From: Alicyclobacillus fastidiosus
GTDB lineage: Bacteria; Bacillota; Bacilli; Alicyclobacillales; Alicyclobacillaceae
Direction of reading: 5' to 3'
NCBI RefSeq assembly: GCF_026651875.1
Contig: NZ_CP104067.1
Coordinates: 2,666,001-2,730,000 of the forward strand
DNA length: 64,000 bases
In this document: positions 26,965 to 35,680 of the stretch, one piece after another
Position numbering within the stretch: position 1 is the stretch's first letter
Layout of the letters: every line of letters starts with the position of its first letter
The notes under the pieces: model-generated
The model's input: only the letters and a program-made list of their open reading frames with translations
Databases searched by the model: none
What the model was told of the DNA's origin: nothing
Translations under genes and position numbers: made by a program

Positions 26965-27168
26965 ATGTCTCCAGAGATTCGTGACGTGTTTCGGATATTC
27001 GCGGTCGGGTTTATCGCCGCCATATTACACACTGTGCTGAAACAAAGCGGTAAGGAAGATTTCGCCCATTGGGCGACACTCGCTGGGTTTATTGCGGTGT
27101 TCGCCATCGTCATTGGCTACGTCGACAACCTCTATCGGGAAATCACGAGCGTCTTTTTGCTGCAGTAG
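26965..27168 (+). CDS. spoIIIAC: Stage III sporulation protein AC
   Basis: 67-residue protein with two membrane helices, the usual size of SpoIIIAC. Recognisable segments are IFAVGFIAAILHTVLKQSGKE and VIGYVDNLYREI. A GGGAGGGCGG ribosome site precedes the ATG. It is followed nine bases later by spoIIIAD. Confidence 0.92.
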   Translation: MSPEIRDVFRIFAVGFIAAILHTVLKQSGKEDFAHWATLAGFIAVFAIVIGYVDNLYREITSVFLLQ

Positions 27169-27176
27169 GTGAGGAT

Positions 27177-27563
27177 GTGCATATTTTTCAACTCGTCGGA
27201 ATTGGCATGACCGCGACCGTCCTAGTGTCTGTGCTTCGCGAACACGCTCCACAGTTTGCCATGCTCGTGTCCATCCTGGCAGGTATCGTGCTCTTGACCT
27301 TGGTGGTTCAGAACATGGATGGCGTAGTACAAAGTCTGACGGGCCTTGCAGACGCAGCCAAACTTGATCACGGTTTTTTGACCACGGTGCTTCGCATTAT
27401 CGGCATCGCCTACATCGTCGAGTTCGCCGCCCAGGTTGCGCGCGACGCGGGAGAGGGGTCACTCGCCGGCAAAATTGAACTGGCCGGCAAAGTGGGCATC
27501 ATCATTCTCGCGATGCCCATCATCACGGACGTCGTCGAGTCCCTCGTGCACCTACTGCCTTGA
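27177..27563 (+). CDS. spoIIIAD: Stage III sporulation protein AD
   Basis: 128-residue membrane protein of the SpoIIIA channel with several helices and the highly conserved LRIIGIAYIVEFAAQVARDAGEGSLAGKIELAGKV region, most of which matches Bacillus SpoIIIAD. I place the start at GTG 27177 (VHIFQLVGIGM). The longer frame from 27069 overlaps spoIIIAC and has no homology. Confidence 0.93.
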   Translation: MHIFQLVGIGMTATVLVSVLREHAPQFAMLVSILAGIVLLTLVVQNMDGVVQSLTGLADAAKLDHGFLTTVLRIIGIAYIVEFAAQVARDAGEGSLAGKIELAGKVGIIILAMPIITDVVESLVHLLP

Positions 27564-27581
27564 TGAAGGGGGGATCGCGAC

Positions 27582-28964
27582 GTGAGACTACGGCTGGCTC
27601 GAATCATCGTGGCATGTGTGAGCGCCCTCGTCATCTTCGCGAGCGCGCATGTCACGTGCGCGCTCGCGGGTGCGAATGGCGCTTTACCACTCGCCAACAA
27701 CTCGATTTCGCTGCAAACCGGCGCGCTGGACGGCGGCACACAGGCGAACGAGACGGGCACCGCGACAACCACTGGTTTGCCAGGACAAACCGGCGCTTCG
27801 CCGTCGTCCCCTGACGAGACGTCGTCCGTGCAACCTGGATTCAACGAACAAAGTGAGACGGCGGCGCGCAAAGCGATTCAAAAGGCTGCCGAGCAACAGG
27901 TTGACCGGCTGCCAATCGAGCGCATCGACCAGTATTGGAACGACCTTCAGGCGAAGTATGGCGGGTACCTGCCGGACTTGTCAGGCGGCAGTATCGTACG
28001 GGCCATCCTCGGGAGCGGTGGCCCCAGTTTCACAGGCGTCACGCACGGCCTGTTGCGCTACTTCTTTACCGAATTGTTCGACGACGCGCAACTGCTTGGA
28101 GGCATTTTGATTCTTTCCGTCATCGCCGCCCTCCTGGAGTCGATGCAGGGAGCTTTTGAGCGGCAGACGGTCAGTCAAGTGGCCTACATGGTGGTGTTCT
28201 TTGTACTGATGATGCTGGCGGTACACTCGTTCATGGAGACGATGGGGGCGGCGCGTCACGCCATCCAAACGATGAACGACTTTATGATTGCGACGATTCC
28301 GCTCACCATCACCTTGCTGGCTGCGTCCGGTGCGGTCGCGTCGGCCGCGTTCTTTCAACCGCTCTTGCTGTTCGCCGTCCACTTTATCACCAACATCATA
28401 TTTATCGTCGTCTTTCCGCTGATCTTCTTTTCAGCCGTACTGGATTTGACCAGTACGCTGTCCGTCCGCTACCAACTGACGCGTCTAGCTTCTCTATTCC
28501 GCGCTGTGGGTATCGGCATTCTCGGGTTTGCCTTGTCGGTGTTCATCGGCGTGACGACGGTTCAAGGGCTTGGCAAGGGCGTGGTCGACGGCGTCGTGTT
28601 GCGCACTTTGAAGTTTGGTGTCAGTACGTTTATCCCGGTCATCGGGAAGGCCATCTCCGATTCAGCGGAAACGGTGCTCAGCGCGTCCCTCCTCGTGAAA
28701 AACGCCGTAGGGGTGGCAGGGCTCGTACTGCTCGCGCTCATCGCGATTTTCCCGGCGCTGAAAATCCTTGCCGTCTCGCTGATATACGGGGGGAGTGCGG
28801 CACTGATGCAGCCGCTGGGAGACACGCCCATGGTCGCCTGTCTATCTACGCTCGGCAAGACGCTGGTTCTGGTGTTTGCGTGCGTCGCCACAGTTGGGCT
28901 CATGTTTTTCTTTGCCATCTGCATTCTTTTGGCCACGGCAAATCTGGCGGTGATTACAGCATGA
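27582..28964 (+). CDS. spoIIIAE: Stage III sporulation protein AE
   Basis: 460-residue channel component. It has a signal-peptide-like N-terminus (about residues 1-30), a polar Gly/Thr/Ser-rich extracytoplasmic segment to about residue 85 and then seven or so hydrophobic helices. The GTG start is behind GAAGGGGGGATC. The low-complexity linker is longer than I would expect from Bacillus and may be lineage specific. It overlaps spoIIIAF by four bases. Confidence 0.92.
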   Translation: MRLRLARIIVACVSALVIFASAHVTCALAGANGALPLANNSISLQTGALDGGTQANETGTATTTGLPGQTGASPSSPDETSSVQPGFNEQSETAARKAIQKAAEQQVDRLPIERIDQYWNDLQAKYGGYLPDLSGGSIVRAILGSGGPSFTGVTHGLLRYFFTELFDDAQLLGGILILSVIAALLESMQGAFERQTVSQVAYMVVFFVLMMLAVHSFMETMGAARHAIQTMNDFMIATIPLTITLLAASGAVASAAFFQPLLLFAVHFITNIIFIVVFPLIFFSAVLDLTSTLSVRYQLTRLASLFRAVGIGILGFALSVFIGVTTVQGLGKGVVDGVVLRTLKFGVSTFIPVIGKAISDSAETVLSASLLVKNAVGVAGLVLLALIAIFPALKILAVSLIYGGSAALMQPLGDTPMVACLSTLGKTLVLVFACVATVGLMFFFAICILLATANLAVITA

Positions 28965-29488
28965 CCATGCTCGGTGAATGGATTAAGCAGTTGATTATGA
29001 TTGTGATGGTCAGCATCATTGCCGATATGCTGCTGCCGACCAAGTCGATGCAGAAATACGTCCGGGCGGTGCTCGGCGTCGCCATCATCGCCGCGATGAT
29101 TCAACCCTTGACGCCGTTCTTTCGGCAGGACTGGGCGGATAAAATGGCAAACGCGGCGTCGACCGAGCTGATGAAGGATACGTCCGTCGGCAATGGTACC
29201 GGGTCGGACATCAGTTTGGCGGGATATCAACACGAGCTCGTGACCGAGCAACAGTCGGAAACGAACGTCATGGTCGCCGACGCAGTCCTCGAGTCCCTGC
29301 CGCAGGCATTGCGCGCACATGTCACGCAACTGAGCGTTACGCACGGAGATACGCCGCCTGAGCTACAGGCGACGGTCGATGTCGACACGGCGGATGCGGA
29401 CGTTTGTTCACAGATTCAGCAGTTTGTCGTGCGCACGCTGCAGGTCCCGTCAGATCAAGTGGTGGTTCGACAGAACGGAGGTGACTGA
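28961..29488 (+). CDS. spoIIIAF: Stage III sporulation protein AF
   Basis: 175 residues with two N-terminal membrane helices (WIKQLIMIVMVSIIADMLLP and VRAVLGVAIIAAMIQPL) and a soluble C-terminal domain with a ferredoxin-like ring-building motif pattern. The start ATG at 28961 overlaps spoIIIAE (ATGA). The stop abuts the spoIIIAG start directly. Confidence 0.9.
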   Translation: MTMLGEWIKQLIMIVMVSIIADMLLPTKSMQKYVRAVLGVAIIAAMIQPLTPFFRQDWADKMANAASTELMKDTSVGNGTGSDISLAGYQHELVTEQQSETNVMVADAVLESLPQALRAHVTQLSVTHGDTPPELQATVDVDTADADVCSQIQQFVVRTLQVPSDQVVVRQNGGD

Positions 29489-30082
29489 ATGGATTTAAAA
29501 ACGCTGTTGAAGAACAAATGGCTCCTGTTTATCGCGGCAGTTGGGATGTTGCTGTTGCTCGTGGGATCGTACTTGCCGTCGAAACACGCCACTCCGACCT
29601 TGGCCACTTCGACACTCGGTCTCACCGGGAACAGTACAGGGCAAGGCAGTCCGTCGACCGGTACTTCTAGTTCTGGCGCGTCCCAGGACTCCGTGGCCGA
29701 CATCGAGCAGAGCTACGATAGTCAACTAGAATCTATCCTAGTAAAAATTCAGGGCGTGCACGCAGTGACGGTGATGGTCACGGTAGACTCGTCGGGGACG
29801 CTCAGCGTTGCCCAAAACAACTCGTCGAGCAGGACGGTGACGGGCAGTGGGGCCTCGGCCTCGACGACGACGACCGAGAACGACCAGATTTACACGTCTG
29901 ACAACGGTGGGGGAGGAAACGGTCCATTCGTTCTGTCGAACATTCAACCAACTGTGATGGGCGTACTCGTCACGGTCAACGCAGATGATTTTGCGACAGC
30001 AAAATCAGAAATCATTGAATCAATTACGAATGTGTTGGACGTGCCTGCATATAAAATTAGTGTAGAGCCTCAAAAGGAATAG
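29489..30082 (+). CDS. spoIIIAG: Stage III sporulation protein AG
   Basis: SpoIIIAG forms a large ring in the intermembrane space. The 197-residue protein has one N-terminal helix (about residues 12-29), a low-complexity Ser/Thr/Gly linker and a ring-building domain. A second Ser/Thr/Gly-rich insert near residues 105-145 separates two parts of that domain. A GGAGGTGA ribosome site lies within spoIIIAF. Confidence 0.92.
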   Translation: MDLKTLLKNKWLLFIAAVGMLLLLVGSYLPSKHATPTLATSTLGLTGNSTGQGSPSTGTSSSGASQDSVADIEQSYDSQLESILVKIQGVHAVTVMVTVDSSGTLSVAQNNSSSRTVTGSGASASTTTTENDQIYTSDNGGGGNGPFVLSNIQPTVMGVLVTVNADDFATAKSEIIESITNVLDVPAYKISVEPQKE

Positions 30083-30107
30083 ATGCTAGACTAGGAGGAT
30101 ACGAAAA

Positions 30108-30677
30108 ATGGTAAAACGGCAGACAGTATGGCTTTCGACGATGATGGTGCTCTCGCTCATGCTCATCGGCTACTACACGATGAACAATCAGAGCGGCACT
30201 GCGACCACAACCCAACCAAATAGCGACTCCGTGACGACGGCTGTCACGCAGCCGTCCACATCCGCGGGCGCAAGTGCAACGAACAGCACATCATCCACCT
30301 CGTCGTCGGGCGCGACAGCGACAACCGATTGGTATACAAACCAGCAGACGAGCGTATCGCAACAACTGTCAGAGCAAATCGATCGGCAGAAGGCTGTCCT
30401 GGCGAACAATAACGCGTCTTCTGACCAGATTGCGTCCGCTGAGTCCCAACTCGCAGAACTCCAAGACCTGGCTGGTGGGATTGGCAACGCTACGCAGATG
30501 ATCAAGGCCGACGGGTTTAAGAATGCCGTGATCGTGCCGGATGCGAAGTTGCAAACGTTCTCGGTCTACGTCCAGGCCAGCAATTTGCAAAAGGACGATG
30601 CCATCAAGGTGATGAACATCGTGAGCCAGCAACTCGACGTCTCCATGCTGAACGTGACGGTCAAGGCGCACGCGTAA
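30108..30677 (+). CDS. spoIIIAH: Stage III sporulation protein AH
   Basis: SpoIIIAH binds forespore SpoIIQ to close the channel. The 189 residues have an N-terminal helix (about residues 7-24), a Ser/Thr/Ala-rich linker of about 50 residues and a C-terminal ring-building (YscJ/FliF-like) domain (FKNAVIVPDAKLQTFSVYVQ). A TAGGAGG ribosome site precedes the ATG. A terminator follows, so this closes the spoIIIA operon. Confidence 0.93.
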   Translation: MVKRQTVWLSTMMVLSLMLIGYYTMNNQSGTATTTQPNSDSVTTAVTQPSTSAGASATNSTSSTSSSGATATTDWYTNQQTSVSQQLSEQIDRQKAVLANNNASSDQIASAESQLAELQDLAGGIGNATQMIKADGFKNAVIVPDAKLQTFSVYVQASNLQKDDAIKVMNIVSQQLDVSMLNVTVKAHA

Positions 30678-30694
30678 ACAAGACATCCCTAGAC

Positions 30695-30722
30695 GCCCCG
30701 CTGCTACGGCAGTGGGGTTTTT
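30695..30722 (+). terminator. Intrinsic terminator after spoIIIAH
   Basis: CCCCGCTGC, loop TACG, GCAGTGGGG (one G-U pair), then TTTTT. Confidence 0.88.
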
Positions 30723-30755
30723 CTGTGCGGTGTTGTTTAGCGAACAACTCGCTTA

Positions 30756-30764
30756 TGGTATACT
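30756..30764 (+). promoter_or_regulatory. Extended -10 promoter element upstream of accB
   Basis: TGGTATACT is an extended -10 box about 46 bases before accB. No good -35 is visible at 16-18 bases, which is acceptable for an extended -10 promoter. Confidence 0.5.
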
Positions 30765-30810
30765 AGGACAAGATGTCTGCTAGGTGTGTCGTCAAGGAGT
30801 GACCATTTGA

Positions 30811-31314
30811 GTGTTTAAGATTGGTGAAATTCGCGAACTGATTCGATTACTAGATGAAACGAGCTTGTCCGAAATTCATTTAGAATCCGAAGACATGAAG
30901 CTGCACTTGAAAAAACCTGATCCAGAACGAATCGTCGAGGTCAGTGCAGCTCCCGTACATACGCCGCAGGTGTCGGCGGCAAATGCCGTGGTACAGGCTG
31001 CGCCAGTGGCTCCAGTTGCAGTTGCTGCGCAAGCGCCCGCGACCGCACCCGCAGCTGCGGCATCCGACGAAGGCGTGCATGTGATCGCCTCACCGATGGT
31101 GGGCACATTTTATCGTTCGCCATCTCCGGAAGCGGGGCCATTTGCGGAAGTCGGTCAAAAGGTCAACAGCAAGACCGTCGTTTGCATCGTGGAAGCGATG
31201 AAACTGATGAACGAAATCGAAGCTGAAGTGAACGGCGAGGTCGTCGAAGTGTTGGCTGAAAACGGCCAACTCGTCGAGTACGGCCAACCGCTGTTCAAAA
31301 TCCGGTTGTCATAA
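30811..31314 (+). CDS. accB: Biotin carboxyl carrier protein of acetyl-CoA carboxylase
   Basis: Carries the biotin that shuttles CO2 in malonyl-CoA synthesis. The 167-residue protein has an N-terminal segment, an Ala/Pro/Val-rich flexible linker (about residues 45-90) and a C-terminal biotinyl domain with the modification site EAMKLMNEI. It starts with GTG behind AAGGAGTGA. It is followed by accC after 16 bases. The carboxyltransferase genes are elsewhere. Confidence 0.96.
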   Translation: MFKIGEIRELIRLLDETSLSEIHLESEDMKLHLKKPDPERIVEVSAAPVHTPQVSAANAVVQAAPVAPVAVAAQAPATAPAAAASDEGVHVIASPMVGTFYRSPSPEAGPFAEVGQKVNSKTVVCIVEAMKLMNEIEAEVNGEVVEVLAENGQLVEYGQPLFKIRLS

Positions 31315-31330
31315 GGAGCCGATTTGCATC

Positions 31331-32674
31331 ATGTTTAAACGAGTCCTGATTGCCAACCGCGGCGAAATCGCCGTTCGAATTATTCGCGCATGTCGCGAGC
31401 TCGGAATTGAAACGGTGGCGGTGTATTCGGCGGCAGACGGCGATGCCCTCCACGTTCGATTGGCAGATGAAGCGTATTGCATTGGCCCTGCCGCATCTAA
31501 ACAAAGCTATCTGCACATCCCGAGCATCATGTCCGTCGCTACCCTTCGCGACGTGGACGGGGTGCATCCAGGATATGGCTTCCTCGCGGAGAACAGCGAT
31601 TTTGCGGAAGCTTGTGAAGCCTGCGGCATCACCTTTATCGGACCCAGCCCACGGGCCATCGACATGATGGGCGACAAAGCTGTCGCCAAGGAGACGATGA
31701 AGGCTGCGGGCGTGCCGACGGTACCTGGCAGTGACGGGCTGATCGAGAGCGTTGAGCAGGCGGTCAGCGTCGCGGAGGCCATCGGTTATCCGGTGATCAT
31801 CAAGGCCACCGCCGGGGGTGGTGGCAAAGGCATTCGCGTCGTTCACGACGAGTCGATGTTGCGTCAAGCGGTCGTCACAGCACAGCGCGAAGCGGAATCC
31901 GCCTTTGGTAATGCTGGCGTCTATATTGAGAAGTACATCGAGACCATGCGCCACGTCGAAATTCAAATCCTCGCCGACAGACACGGCAACGTGATTCACC
32001 TCGGCGAGCGGGATTGCTCCGTACAACGCCGCCTTCAAAAACTCGTTGAAGAGGCTCCGTGCCCGGTTCTTGACGAGGTGACGCGCCAACGCATGGGTGA
32101 CGCAGCGGTGGCTGCGGCTCGTGCGGTGGATTACGTCGGCGCCGGGACCATTGAATTTATTTATAGTGACGACGGAAACTTTTACTTCATGGAGATGAAT
32201 ACGCGTATCCAGGTAGAACACCCAGTCACAGAATGGGTAACGGGTGTCGACTTGGTTCGAGAGATGATTCTCGCTGCGGCGGGTGAACCGTTGTCGGTCA
32301 CACAAGATGACATCGTGCTGCGCGGTCACGCCATCGAGTGCCGGATCAACGCGGAGGACCCGACGCGGCAGTTCATGCCTTCGCCAGGCACCATTCGTTC
32401 TTATCTTCCACCTAGTGGAAATGGGGTTCGCGTGGATTCGGCGTGTTATCCTGGTTACACCATCCCGCCGTTCTACGATTCGATGATCGCCAAGTTGATC
32501 GTCTGGGCACCGGATCGGCAACAGGCCGTCGCACGTATGCTGCGAGCCTTGGACGAGTTTGAGATTGAGGGCGTCAAGACGACCATTCCATTCCACGTGG
32601 CCTTGTTGCAAAACGAGAAGTTCCAAAATGCCGAGGTGTCTACGCGCTTCTTGGAGCAGAATCAAATCCTGTGA
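31331..32674 (+). CDS. accC: Biotin carboxylase subunit of acetyl-CoA carboxylase
   Basis: ATP-dependent carboxylation of biotin on AccB. The 447-residue protein has the three expected domains: [19 protein letters not shown] at the N-terminus, the ATP-grasp glycine loop ([11 protein letters not shown]) and the C-terminal [14 protein letters not shown] region. ATG 31331 lies behind AAGGAG. A small hairpin follows the stop. Confidence 0.97.
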   Translation: MFKRVLIANRGEIAVRIIRACRELGIETVAVYSAADGDALHVRLADEAYCIGPAASKQSYLHIPSIMSVATLRDVDGVHPGYGFLAENSDFAEACEACGITFIGPSPRAIDMMGDKAVAKETMKAAGVPTVPGSDGLIESVEQAVSVAEAIGYPVIIKATAGGGGKGIRVVHDESMLRQAVVTAQREAESAFGNAGVYIEKYIETMRHVEIQILADRHGNVIHLGERDCSVQRRLQKLVEEAPCPVLDEVTRQRMGDAAVAAARAVDYVGAGTIEFIYSDDGNFYFMEMNTRIQVEHPVTEWVTGVDLVREMILAAAGEPLSVTQDDIVLRGHAIECRINAEDPTRQFMPSPGTIRSYLPPSGNGVRVDSACYPGYTIPPFYDSMIAKLIVWAPDRQQAVARMLRALDEFEIEGVKTTIPFHVALLQNEKFQNAEVSTRFLEQNQIL

Positions 32675-32695
32675 GGGGTTCTGGTCTTGCAAACG

Positions 32696-32713
32696 CCGCA
32701 TGGATGCGGTTTT
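32696..32713 (+). terminator. Weak terminator-like hairpin after accC
   Basis: CCGCAT, loop GG, ATGCGG, then TTTT. Short stem and a minimal loop; attenuation rather than full termination is possible. Confidence 0.4.
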
Positions 32714-32781
32714 CGTTAGGAAAGCACTCATTCCTTCAGAAAGCTTGTCATAAAATGAAAGACGACAATGGGTGAAGGAGC

Positions 32782-33219
32782 GTGGTTCTCATCGCAGACA
32801 TGGAGTACGAGCTTACTGAACACGGCACGGTCCACATTGCTGACGAAGTGGTACAAATCATTGCGGGCCTTGCTACGAGTGAGGTCGACGGCGTTGCTGG
32901 CATGAGTGGTTCGTTTGCAGGGGGACTGACCGAATCCTTGACGGGCCGAAAAAACCTCGGCAAGGGTGTCCGAGTCGAGTTTACTGAGAACGACAGGAGT
33001 TGCGTCATCGACATCTCAGTCGTTCTCCAGTTTGGCGTAAATATCCCGGATACGAGTTACCAGATTCAGGAGCGTGTCAAAAGTTCTGTTGAAAGTATGA
33101 CCGGCCTGAAAGTAGCGAGTGTCAACGTCCAAATTGTCGGCATCGTCTTTCAGTCGGACAAGGAACGAGCCGTGGATGCGGATTCGTTCGAGCGCGTGGA
33201 ACGCAGTCCACAGCTATAG
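32782..33219 (+). CDS. yqhY: Asp23/Gls24 family protein (YqhY)
   Basis: 145-residue member of the Asp23 envelope-stress family, clear from IIAGLATSEVDGVAGMSGSF, GKGVRVEF and VNVQIVGIVF. In Bacillus YqhY lies after accC, as here, and has been linked to control of acetyl-CoA carboxylase activity. GTG 32782 is very close to GAAGGAG; ATG 32800 is an alternative start. Confidence 0.92.
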   Translation: MVLIADMEYELTEHGTVHIADEVVQIIAGLATSEVDGVAGMSGSFAGGLTESLTGRKNLGKGVRVEFTENDRSCVIDISVVLQFGVNIPDTSYQIQERVKSSVESMTGLKVASVNVQIVGIVFQSDKERAVDADSFERVERSPQL

Positions 33220-33347
33220 GCAGCTCTGAATCGGCCTGCCGAGTGCTCTACATGCGCTTTTCACTGGGGCAAAACGCCTACGTGTACACGGTACAAGCTG
33301 GCGTTTTGCCCTGGGTGTTTACAAGTGAGTTGCAGCGGAGGGATTTT

Positions 33348-33890
33348 GTGAGCATATTAGATCGGATTTTGCTGTTTTTACTCTCAATTGCGAGTCTGTG
33401 CTTAGGTGTAGCACTGGCACTGGTCGGCGCGAATGTGTTGGGCGCAGATGTACAAGCGTACGTAGAAACGAGCCCGGTCAATGTGGTCGCCATCGTGGCT
33501 GGTATCATCATTATTGTCCTCGCCCTCCGTTTTCTGTTTTATCGCACTGGGCGGCCGCAAACCACAGATGCCATCACGCTGACCGGCGACCATGGACAAA
33601 TTCGCATCTCGTATGAAACCATTCGTCAGCTGGCGAACCGCCGCGGCAGTCAAGTGCGCGGTGCTCAAGAATTCGACACGCGCATTCGGACTGGGCAAGA
33701 GGGTGTCGTCATTTTGGTTCGTATGCAGGTTTTGCCGGATATCGATATCGCCGCCACCAGCCGCGAAGTGCAAACGGTGGTCAAGGAATATGTGGAGCAG
33801 CACACGAGTGTGAACGTGGAGCATGTGCTCGTACATGTCACTGAGTTGTCGCCCGCGCAGAAGCAAGGGAAAGCGTGGAGCGGCGCATGA
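33348..33890 (+). CDS. amaP: Asp23 membrane anchor AmaP-like protein
   Basis: 180-residue protein with two N-terminal membrane helices (residues about 5-27 and 45-66) and a soluble Asp23-like domain. This is the layout of AmaP, which tethers Asp23 to the membrane in staphylococci. I start it at GTG 33348 behind GGAGGGA; the open frame reaches back to 33243 without homology. It lies between yqhY and a DUF2273 gene, the expected trio. Confidence 0.82.
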   Translation: MSILDRILLFLLSIASLCLGVALALVGANVLGADVQAYVETSPVNVVAIVAGIIIIVLALRFLFYRTGRPQTTDAITLTGDHGQIRISYETIRQLANRRGSQVRGAQEFDTRIRTGQEGVVILVRMQVLPDIDIAATSREVQTVVKEYVEQHTSVNVEHVLVHVTELSPAQKQGKAWSGA

Positions 33891-34117
33891 GTTTCATCCG
33901 GCGCGCATTGGGGTGGTTTGTCGGGTTGCCGCGCCGCTATCACGGCGTGGTGTTTGCGTGTCTATTTTGGTTGTTGTGGATGATTTTTGGCTTTTGGCGG
34001 ACGCTGCTTCTGCTCGTGCTCGCCGGAATCGGGTATGTCGTGGGCCGAATTTTAGAAGAGAATCAGTCTTGGCGTGCGCTTTTGGATAAACTGTTGTCAG
34101 AACGATTTACGGAGTGA
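33887..34117 (+). CDS. DUF2273 small membrane protein
   Basis: 76 residues with two hydrophobic helices (GVVFACLFWLLWMIFGFW and TLLLLVLAGIGYVVGRIL) followed by an acidic/basic tail ending EENQSWRALLDKLLSERF. DUF2273 proteins accompany Asp23 and AmaP. ATG 33887 overlaps the amaP stop; GTG 33875 is an alternative. The end overlaps nusB. Confidence 0.82.
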   Translation: MSFIRRALGWFVGLPRRYHGVVFACLFWLLWMIFGFWRTLLLLVLAGIGYVVGRILEENQSWRALLDKLLSERFTE

Positions 34118-34572
34118 CTACTTTGACTCGACATGAAGCAAGACAGTGTGCCGTGCAGGCCCTGTACCAAATTGATCTGAGCGGAAGCCCGGCGCTCGAC
34201 GCCATATCCTTTGCGCTCGAGGACAAATCGGTGACCGACGCCGATTTAGCTTATATTCGTACCTTGGTTGAAGGGACACGCGCCCAGTTGGTAGATATCG
34301 ACGAACGCCTGTCGCAAGTGATGGAACGCTGGTCGACGGAGCGCGTGGGACGCGTCGAATTAAACGTACTGCGGCTAGCTATGTACGAGTTGATGTTCGA
34401 CCACTCGATTCCATCGGCCACCATCCTCGACGAAGCCGTCCGGCTGGCAAAGGGATTTGCAACCGAGACGTCGGGAAAATTTGTCAACGGGGTGTTGGCG
34501 AAAGTGCTTCCTACGGTGCGAAGCGTACAAGCGCGCGAATCAGAGACGGGTGGAAAGTCGACAGAATCATGA
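34114..34572 (+). CDS. nusB: Transcription antitermination factor NusB
   Basis: All-helical RNA-binding factor acting with NusE in rRNA antitermination. The 152-residue protein begins LTRHEARQCAVQALYQIDLSG and has RVELNVLRLAMYELMF and LDEAVRLAKGF. GTG 34114 overlaps the upstream gene; TTG 34123 is equally plausible with GGAG nine bases before it. The C-terminal tail is longer and more charged than usual. Confidence 0.95.
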   Translation: MTTLTRHEARQCAVQALYQIDLSGSPALDAISFALEDKSVTDADLAYIRTLVEGTRAQLVDIDERLSQVMERWSTERVGRVELNVLRLAMYELMFDHSIPSATILDEAVRLAKGFATETSGKFVNGVLAKVLPTVRSVQARESETGGKSTES

Positions 34573-35558
34573 AGTGTGTTTTAGGTATCGATACGAGTAA
34601 CTACACGACGTCAGTCTGCGCGGTTTCGGCCGCTGACGGTACGCTTCTCGCCAATGCGAGAATGTTGCTTCCGGTCACAGATGGTCAAAGAGGGCTTCGG
34701 CAATCCGATGCGCTCTTTTTTCACGTTCGGCAATTGCCGATGGTGATGGGGGAGCTCATGCAGCAGCTGCACGTCGCCGGAATCCATCCCGAGTGGGTGG
34801 CGGCAGGTGTGTCTGTGCGACCGCGGCCATACGCCTCTTCTTACATGCCGGTGTTCCAAGCTGGTGCCAGTTTCGCCACTTCTTTTGCGCAGGCAGTTGG
34901 CATCCCTCTGGTGCACACCTCGCACCAGGAAGGTCATCTCGCCGCCGCCGAGCATTTTGTGCCGGTGGATGGGCGTCGATTCGTTGCGGTCCACATCTCC
35001 GGCGGGACGTCCGATGTGATGATTGCACAGCGTACGGCGTTTGGTTACAAAATAGACCTGGTGGGCGAGGGACTGGATTTGCACGCGGGACAATTTGTCG
35101 ATCGCGTCGGCGTCCACCTCGGTCTCCCATTCCCTGCCGGAAAGGCGCTTGAACGCCTTGCGTCAAGCGAGGAGAGCCAGTTCGTCGACGAACAACCGCC
35201 ATTTGCGCTTCCTGCATCGGTTCACGGTGCCAGGATGAGCTTTTCCGGCCCGCTGTCCGCCGCCATTCGCGCGCTTGACAGAGGGACTTCACCTGCGCTC
35301 GTGGCGAATGCTGTGCAGCGCTGTATTGCGCAAAGTGTGGCCAAAGCGGTGGAGTACACCATTCGTCAACACGACACCTCGGTCCGGGAAGTTCTCGTGG
35401 CAGGTGGCGTCGCATCGAATGCGACGATTCGACATCGCGTAACGGAGCGCCTGACGAAGCGGGTGCGCAACGTGCGGGTCCAGTTTGCCCCAGCGGAGTT
35501 CGCTCGCGACAACGCTTTAGGCGTCGCGCACATTGCACAGGTGCGATTTCGCGGGTGA
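34569..35558 (+). CDS. TsaD/Kae1-like paralogue (ASKHA fold, M22 family)
   Basis: 329-residue protein with the TsaD-like fold: LGIDTSNYTTSVCAV at the N-terminus, the metal-site HTSHQEGHLAAAEH, HISGGTSDVM and VLVAGGVASN. It differs from bona fide TsaD by lacking the usual GxGLxxL regions and by its position in the nusB-folD-xseA neighbourhood. It is therefore probably the Firmicutes 'O-sialoglycoprotein endopeptidase-like' paralogue and not the tRNA t6A enzyme. The role is unknown. It overlaps nusB by four bases. Confidence 0.75.
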   Translation: MKCVLGIDTSNYTTSVCAVSAADGTLLANARMLLPVTDGQRGLRQSDALFFHVRQLPMVMGELMQQLHVAGIHPEWVAAGVSVRPRPYASSYMPVFQAGASFATSFAQAVGIPLVHTSHQEGHLAAAEHFVPVDGRRFVAVHISGGTSDVMIAQRTAFGYKIDLVGEGLDLHAGQFVDRVGVHLGLPFPAGKALERLASSEESQFVDEQPPFALPASVHGARMSFSGPLSAAIRALDRGTSPALVANAVQRCIAQSVAKAVEYTIRQHDTSVREVLVAGGVASNATIRHRVTERLTKRVRNVRVQFAPAEFARDNALGVAHIAQVRFRG

Positions 35559-35603
35559 ATGGCACGCTCGTTTGAATATTCAACAAAATACATAGGAATT
35601 AGA

Positions 35604-35632
35604 TGGTTTTTTTATGACTCCTCTTGTATAAT
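35604..35632 (+). promoter_or_regulatory. Promoter of the ferredoxin-NADP reductase gene
   Basis: A perfect TATAAT lies at 35627-35632, about 50 bases before the start. The -35 region 17 bases upstream (TGGTTT) is poor. Confidence 0.45.
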
Positions 35633-35680
35633 GAGCAAAAAAAGTCCATAGGGGACGTATGAAGACTAGGAGGAAGTGTT

